From: Cymbomonas tetramitiformis
Taxonomy: Eukaryota > Chlorophyta > Pyramimonadophyceae > Pyramimonadales > Pyramimonadaceae
Direction: 5' to 3'
Length of the DNA stretch: 64,000 nt
Assembly (NCBI GenBank): GCA_001247695.2
Contig: LGRX02028673.1
Coordinates: 1-64,000, forward strand
This document shows positions 58,216 through 64,000 of the stretch, piece by piece. A program made the position numbers and the translations under genes. Each line of letters starts with the position of its first letter. Within the stretch, counting starts at the first letter, position 1. Below the pieces are notes generated by a model that searched no databases, had not been told where the DNA came from, and saw nothing but the letters and a program-made list of their open reading frames with translations.

Positions 58216-61200
58216 CACTCTTGGGTTCACCCTGATGACACACCAAACAATTGGAGTAATGCTGCCTCACAATACCCACACTCCCACGCCAGTGGCAAGC
58301 AAAACAAAAAGCACCAAATGGACAGCAGATGCGGGCACACACCAGTGATTACGAAGGCCCTACCCAAACAATTCAGCCAAAGAAGGGCAACATTACCACC
58401 CAACTGGCTAAACCATAAGTGTCCAAATAACACAAATAACCCTACAATAACCCTAAGCAAAAAAGATGCAAATGACAGTATACAGCCCAAATTACTGGGA
58501 ATAAAACTGAAAAACCTCGGGGGACGACTCAGGGGGGCGAAAGGACAGTATACACAAAATATAAGAGCAAATTTCCAATGGTCGACCACAAGCGAATTCC
58601 TAAAAATGCTCCACGTTAAAATCGGAAAAACCGGAGAACATATTGAAACCCAGCAAAAATTTTGCACAACCACGGGACAACAAAATAAAAACACAACCCA
58701 CCTCGGGAATACCATTAGGGGCGTTACAGCAAGTGATTTGGGGCAATGTAACGCTGTAACCATAAACCCAAAAAATGGACTGCACAGACACGCGAAGGGC
58801 AGAGCAGCAGCAACCCAATGTGAGCACCCCCACCAGTTGACAGTAGCATTACCACCCACCCGACTAACCCATGAATGTCCAAATAACACAAATAACCCTA
58901 TAATAACCCTAGGCAAAAAAGACACAAATGACATTATACAGCCCAAACTACTGGGAATGAAGCCAAAAAACTCTAGGAGACGACTCATGGGGGCGGAAGG
59001 GCAATGCACACAAAATATGAGAACAAATTTCCAAAAGTCGACCACAAGCGAATTCCTAAAAATGCTCTACGTTAAAATTGGAAAAACCGGAAAACATGTT
59101 GAAACCCAGAAAATTTTTAGCACAACCATGGGACAACAAACTAAAAACACAACTCACTCTGGGAATACCATTAGGGGCGTTACAGCAGGCGATTTAGGGC
59201 AATGTAACGCTGTAACCATAAACCCAAAAAATAGACTACACAGATGCACGAAGTGCGGAGCAACAGCAACTCAATGTGAACACCCCCACCAACCAACAGT
59301 AACATTACCACCCACCCGACTGATACGGAACAACCAAGACATTGCCAGGCCCCTGCAGAACGCCGCACTCGCCCTGACCCCAATACTCACCATGCTGTTA
59401 CTTACCATAGTACCAAGAAGAAAAGCGCCTGGTCGCACAAGGAAAACAAACAACATTGAGCCCAACAGCATAACGCGTAAAAGGAGAAACAGGAGGAAAT
59501 GGACCAAGGCGAGGAATGCAACGAAATGGAGGGCACAACCACCCCCCGGCCAGAAGTTACTCAGAATAATTTACCGAAATGGTAAACCCATGTTCATTAG
59601 AACAAGGAACCCCGAATATGCGGTAACTGCAATACCAGAGGGCACCCCAACCAAGGGCAAGCAGCTGATGAGGGGAGTTGAGCAAAGAATGAGGCAGAGA
59701 GCCAGCCGCTGCAAGAAGAGCATGACAGGTGGGGTATGCCAGGACCACACGGGAATGCACCCACACAACACCACCACAAAAGGACTGTTCGAAAGGAAGG
59801 GCCGACTGAACATGTTCCAAATGCAACATGCCCACTCACTATATGAGAATGACCCATTGCCCCCTCTGGTGGTAGCCTCAATAAGGGAAACACTGAAACC
59901 AGGGAACAACAAAGAGCCACACACCACGAAGGCATTACAGCTACTCGAGAACCTCCAGAGCTTCTGCATACCGGTATGCGATGGCAAGCACTGGAGAGTA
60001 GTGCTGGCGGGACCAGACAATGCAAACGACAAACTTAAGCTCTGGATATATGATTCCTTGAATGGTAAAACTAAAGCAACGCTACGTAACACAAAGAGGC
60101 TTACGACAGAAATGACCAACTGGGCAGAACACCTCACAAGGAAACTAAGCAGACACGTAACAGTGGAACTAATGAACGTGGGCAACCAAAGCGCACAAGA
60201 CCACTGCAGTTGTGGGGTATGGGCCCTGATGGCCACCAAAGCATGGATGCACTTCCAGGAAACATGCCCAAAGGGACACTGGCCCACCCACTTCAATGAG
60301 GCGGTCAGCAAATGGGGAACCACCAACAGGGCAGCGGTTGATGCCTACAGGAAGTCGATACAACACCCAGTGAAGAAAAGGATAACTGCCGCCGAGGGAC
60401 AAAAGCAAACGCCTGGGGACAGTCAGCAAGTGACAGGGGCCTGTGAACCCACCGATAGCCCAAACGCAAACCCGCAAGTCGAGGCACAAGCGCCACGAAC
60501 CCAAGAGGGGGGGCACAGGGAACACACAAAGCAACAGGGACTATGGAAGTGGCTCCATAGACTGACCCCCACGAACCAGACAAGGGACAATGAGCAAACG
60601 CTCGGTGAGCAGGGAACGATGGAAACCCACTCGGACGAGGGGGGGGAAGAGGCAAGCGATGAACCCACTACACAATGGGAGAAATTCGAAGACACACAAC
60701 AGGAGGCACCGGAAACAAACCAAGACCCCCGAAAACACCAGCCCCCCCTCACAGAACCAAAAAAGGTGGACATAGGGGAAGACCGCCTACACATGCTCAC
60801 ATGGAACATAGCAGGACAAAGTGACGCCTGCCTCGACCTAGCCGAGGTCGTCAGGAAAAGGAACCAAAACCAACTGGGACTGCAAGTGATAGTGCTCACG
60901 GAAGTGAAACATGCACACGACAGTGTGATGAGGAAGTTCAGAGACCTGCAGTACACTGCGATAGGCACCAAAACCGAGGCGAAAGAAGCAGAAGGCACTA
61001 CAGAGCAGCCAGTGAAAGGAGGAGTAGCCATACTCCTTAGCAGCCCCTACGGCCACGCTCACAACCACCATGTTGTCCCAGCGAGGCACCTGGAGGGGTG
61101 CCTGCTCCATGTGGTGCTACACCTGCCCGGGGAAGTAATGTACCATGTGCTGGGCATTTACAACCCACCAGGAGCAGAGGAGGGAAGAACCAGAGACAAA

Positions 61201-64000
61201 ATACTAAAGTACACTGCCAACCTGTTCCGGAGAACAACGGAAAAACCGAACGAGCATGTCATTGTTGGAGGAGACCTCAATGCAAGCGACACCAACGTAG
61301 GCAAGAAGGTAACGAAAACCGAAAGACGATGGAAGAAGCTCGCGGAAGAGTTGAACCTCCATAATGTAGGTCCAACGATTAATACCACGCTGAACTGGGC
61401 AGAAAACAGAAACATTGACAGATGGCTAGCACCGATGGACAAACGGGCCCAATACGAGAAGGGGAGCACCACACACCTCACTCAACACCACACGAGTGAC
61501 CATGAGATGGTAAGCCTTGCGACCCTTCGGCTAAACAGCATAGACACCCATGAACCATACGTGGACCAAGACCCCCACCCAGGGCAAGTAAAACTGGACA
61601 CGCCCCTGAGCAAAGCCCACAGGGAAACCCTCCAAAGCGTCCTCCTCAGGACACACGACTATGCCAGGACTGCTGAGCTGAAAGGCATGACAGAGATAGC
61701 CGCCCAATGTAGGGAAGAAGGCAACAAGCAGGTGGCACATGCCACCATAGACAGAGCAGGAGAGGCAGTGCTGAGTATACTCAACAAAGCCAACAATTGC
61801 GCGCTGCAGGACGGGGAACTACCAACGGCGATAACTGGGAGGACCTCCACCCATGGGGCAACGGACCTGCTAATGAGCAAAAAGGACAGGAAAGAAAGAG
61901 ACGCCGCAATACTCAAAATGCAGATGCACAAGAAAACCAAACGACAACTACGAAACCCACACACGCAACACACAACTCTCCGACACCTGAAGGAAGGAAA
62001 GACAAAAGGCCCGACAAACAGGGACAATGCAGATACGAAGGAATGGGTTTCGTGGCTCACTGAAGAGGCCAAAAAGGAAAGGTCGGCTGCACACAAGGTA
62101 GTCAAACAGCACTGGAAGCGAGCCAAACAAAGGCATAATAACAAAACAGTAAAAGAATACTGGAACAACCAGAAACGATACCACAAAAGGATATATGCCA
62201 AGGCCCAAGAAGCAGGCCATGCCCCCACGGCGAATATACAGGCCCTACACGACAGAGAGGGCAACCTAGCTGTAGGCCATAAGAACATTGCAAACGCACT
62301 AGTGGACCACATGGCCCACTCGGCACCATACAGGATGGAACACCGTAGCTTACCCGACCTAGCACCCCCACCATGGGAAGACCCAGCTCACAAGGAGCGA
62401 CTCATAAAGGCACCAAGACCGGACCCCAAGGGACTGGACCTCACGATAAGTAGACAGGGCTACAACAAGGCAGTACACACCCTAAACAACAACAAAGCAC
62501 CAGGCCCCACCAGAACCCCTAACGAAATTCTCAAGTACATGCCAGAGGACTTCCACGACGCCTTGCATGCGCTCATGCTGGAGATGTGGAACAGCAAACA
62601 CGTCCCCCTCACCTGGAAGAGAGGGACATTCTGCTTTCACCACAAGAAAGGAGATGTCACCCTACAGCAAAACTATAGGCCCATAGCCTTACTAGAGGGA
62701 GTATTCAAGCTATACACCTCGCAAATAGCAAACACGCTCTCCACGTTCTGCGAAACACAGGGAATACTAGCCCAGGCGCAAGAAGGCTCCAGGGAGAAAA
62801 GGAACACACTCAGACAACTCACCAGAGTGACCAACGCGATAGAGGATGCAAATGTCTCCGGGCGGGAACTACATGGCCTGTATGTAGACTTCGAAAATGC
62901 ATATGGCTCAGTGGACCACAACAAGCTACTACACACAATGCAGTACCTTGGAATACCTGAAGAACTTACACAGGTAGTGCGAGATGTCCTGGGTACACAA
63001 AGCCACAACACCATGTCAATGTACACCAGAGTAGGAGGGGAAACCTCTCACAAAATGGTTCAGGTGCAAAGAGGTCTCCTCCAAGGAGACAGCATGAGTC
63101 CCCTCCTCTTCATAATATACCAGGAACCGCTGTTAAGATGGCTGGAGGTGGGGGAGCACGGGTACCGACACAAACACGCAGCCGAACAGGAAAGACTGGG
63201 TCCCCTCAGGACGACAGCAGGGGCGTTCGTCGACGACCTGCTCATACTATGCCCCACGATTTTCCACATGCGAGCCCAGCTACACAAGCTAGAGGCATTC
63301 TCACAATGGAGCGAACTCAAAATTAACCTTACCAAGTCAGCCATAACCGGTATAAAAAATGGGGTTTCCATACCTGAACAACTCCATAAGGACCTCAAAA
63401 CGGTTGGGGTGGATGGTAAGCTGAGCCACTTCAAAATACTCAAACCGGACGACACATACAAATACCTAGGGGTACTACTGGCATTCACAGGCAGATGGGA
63501 CAAGGAGAAAGAAGCTGCTAGGGAGGAGATGAACCATAGGATACAAGCACTACTGCGCTCGCCACTGACGCCAGACCAAAAAGAGTACTCCCTCCACTCT
63601 GCAATACTGGGGAAGTTCCGGTATGGACTGCACTTGGGCCTCTACACCGCGGGTGAAATAGATGACTTCAACAAAGTAATAGGTGGGGCCACAAAGAACA
63701 TACAAGGCCTACCCCGTAACGGAACACCGAACATTTTCACCACACAGGAAAAGGAAAGGTTCGGCTTGGGCATGGTGCCGCTCCAGGCAGTCTACGCCCA
63801 GGCAATTTGGAGCGGACTGCTGGAGGCCATGCACAGTGAGGAGGACAGAGGAGCAGTACGGGGCCCGGTGTGGAGGCAAATAAACCTGACGTCAAGACTC
63901 AGAATGTCCCACGTCAGCAGGTCCACCAGAGGACTGATAGAATACCACTGCACCACACGCATGAATTGCACAGACCTTGACAAACTCTGGGGGGGGCACC
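58216..64000 (+). CDS. E1 ORF2 polyprotein, runs off the window
   Basis: Open in one frame from 58216 to the window end (1928 codons); first ATG 58318. N-terminal region: two 456-bp repeats (SEFLKML at 58591 and 59047), then a hydrophobic segment (LALTPILTMLLLTIV, about 59366-59412) followed by a very basic stretch. Ulp1/C48-like protease about 59780-60340: His 59989-59991, Asp 60052-60054, Gln near 60196, Cys 60211-60213 in SCGVW. APE endonuclease about 60779-61545: TWNIAGQ, LTEVKH (60898), GGDLNAS (about 61269), SDHEMV (about 61495). RT about 62450-63500: NNKAPGPT, RPIALLEGVFKLY, QGDSMSPLLF, FVDD at 63226-63237. The methyltransferase-like, RNase H and RLE parts lie beyond the edge, as judged from A. 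Role: self-processing, target cleavage and target-primed reverse transcription. Confidence 0.88.

Larger units (their letters stand above)
37168..64000 (+). mobile_element. E1: giant dual-endonuclease non-LTR retrotransposon
   Basis: Its start is placed by aligning CTTCTCGCGAAGCCGCCTGAGCGTGCCACC-type sequence here with the 5' end of element A (CTTTTTCGCATGACCGGTGC...GTGCCACC). It interrupts the methyltransferase gene. ORF1 is split by element A at 39141/56802; ORF2 begins at 58216 and runs off the window. Excluding A, about 9.2 kb of E1 is visible, and by comparison with A another 4-5 kb lies to the right. It is closely related to A: in 62521-62640 I count seven differences, six synonymous. 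Confidence 0.8.

Overview
This window is eukaryotic genomic DNA, most likely from an alga or another photosynthetic eukaryote. The evidence is genes split by short GT-AG introns, a CONSTANS-like B-box zinc-finger gene present twice, and a sequence dominated by nested transposable elements (Ty3/gypsy, Gag-only LTR elements, hAT- and piggyBac-like DNA elements, and very large dual-endonuclease non-LTR elements). I cannot name the species. Nothing bacterial or organellar is visible.

Layout. 1-1356: 3' end of a spliced host gene with a lysine-rich middle and an acidic/basic tail. 1404-2067: a 76-bp minisatellite and a hairpin built on an AAACATGGCC motif. 2162 to about 4640: a decayed, minus-strand Gag relic split by a 1.09-kb DNA transposon. 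4640-8100: mostly featureless, with a GTCGCC-rich repeat and tRNA-like SINE copies. 8101-32636: a very large inverted repeat (arms about 3.9 kb, spacer about 0.7 kb). Each arm carries one copy of the B-box gene, transcribed away from the centre. The right arm is split by a 15.76-kb Ty3/gypsy element (15635-31393, TSD TGTTG). That element contains an intron-like interval in integrase with a hAT transposon inside it, and its 3' LTR is split by a 2.5-kb insertion. 33201-36494: a 3.3-kb LTR element with only a Gag-like ORF (TSD AGTAT). 36811-37167: the 3' end of a DNA-methyltransferase-like gene, cut off by the next element.

37168-64000: a three-deep nest of one non-LTR family. The outer element (E1, plus strand) begins at about 37168 and runs off the right edge. 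Its ORF1 is split by element A (minus strand, 39142-56791; TSD TCGCTCTCAA). A is itself split by the 5'-truncated element B (plus strand, 51775-55770; TSD CTTTTGTATTCGG). Removing each insertion and one TSD copy restores a continuous reading frame in the host element, which is strong support for the model.

The family's ORF2 is remarkable. Reading E1, A and B together, it has an N-terminal repeat region with a hydrophobic segment, a Ulp1/C48-like cysteine protease, an APE-type endonuclease, a reverse transcriptase, a domain resembling the PCIF1 cap-adenosine methyltransferase (with NPEY where the family has NPPF), RNase H, and a zinc-knuckle/restriction-like endonuclease. Dual APE+RLE elements (Dualen/RandI) are known; the Ulp1-like and PCIF1-like modules are what make this one worth following up. 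In the sequence available, E1 ORF2 is open without interruption, while A, which sits inside E1, carries at least five frame disruptions.
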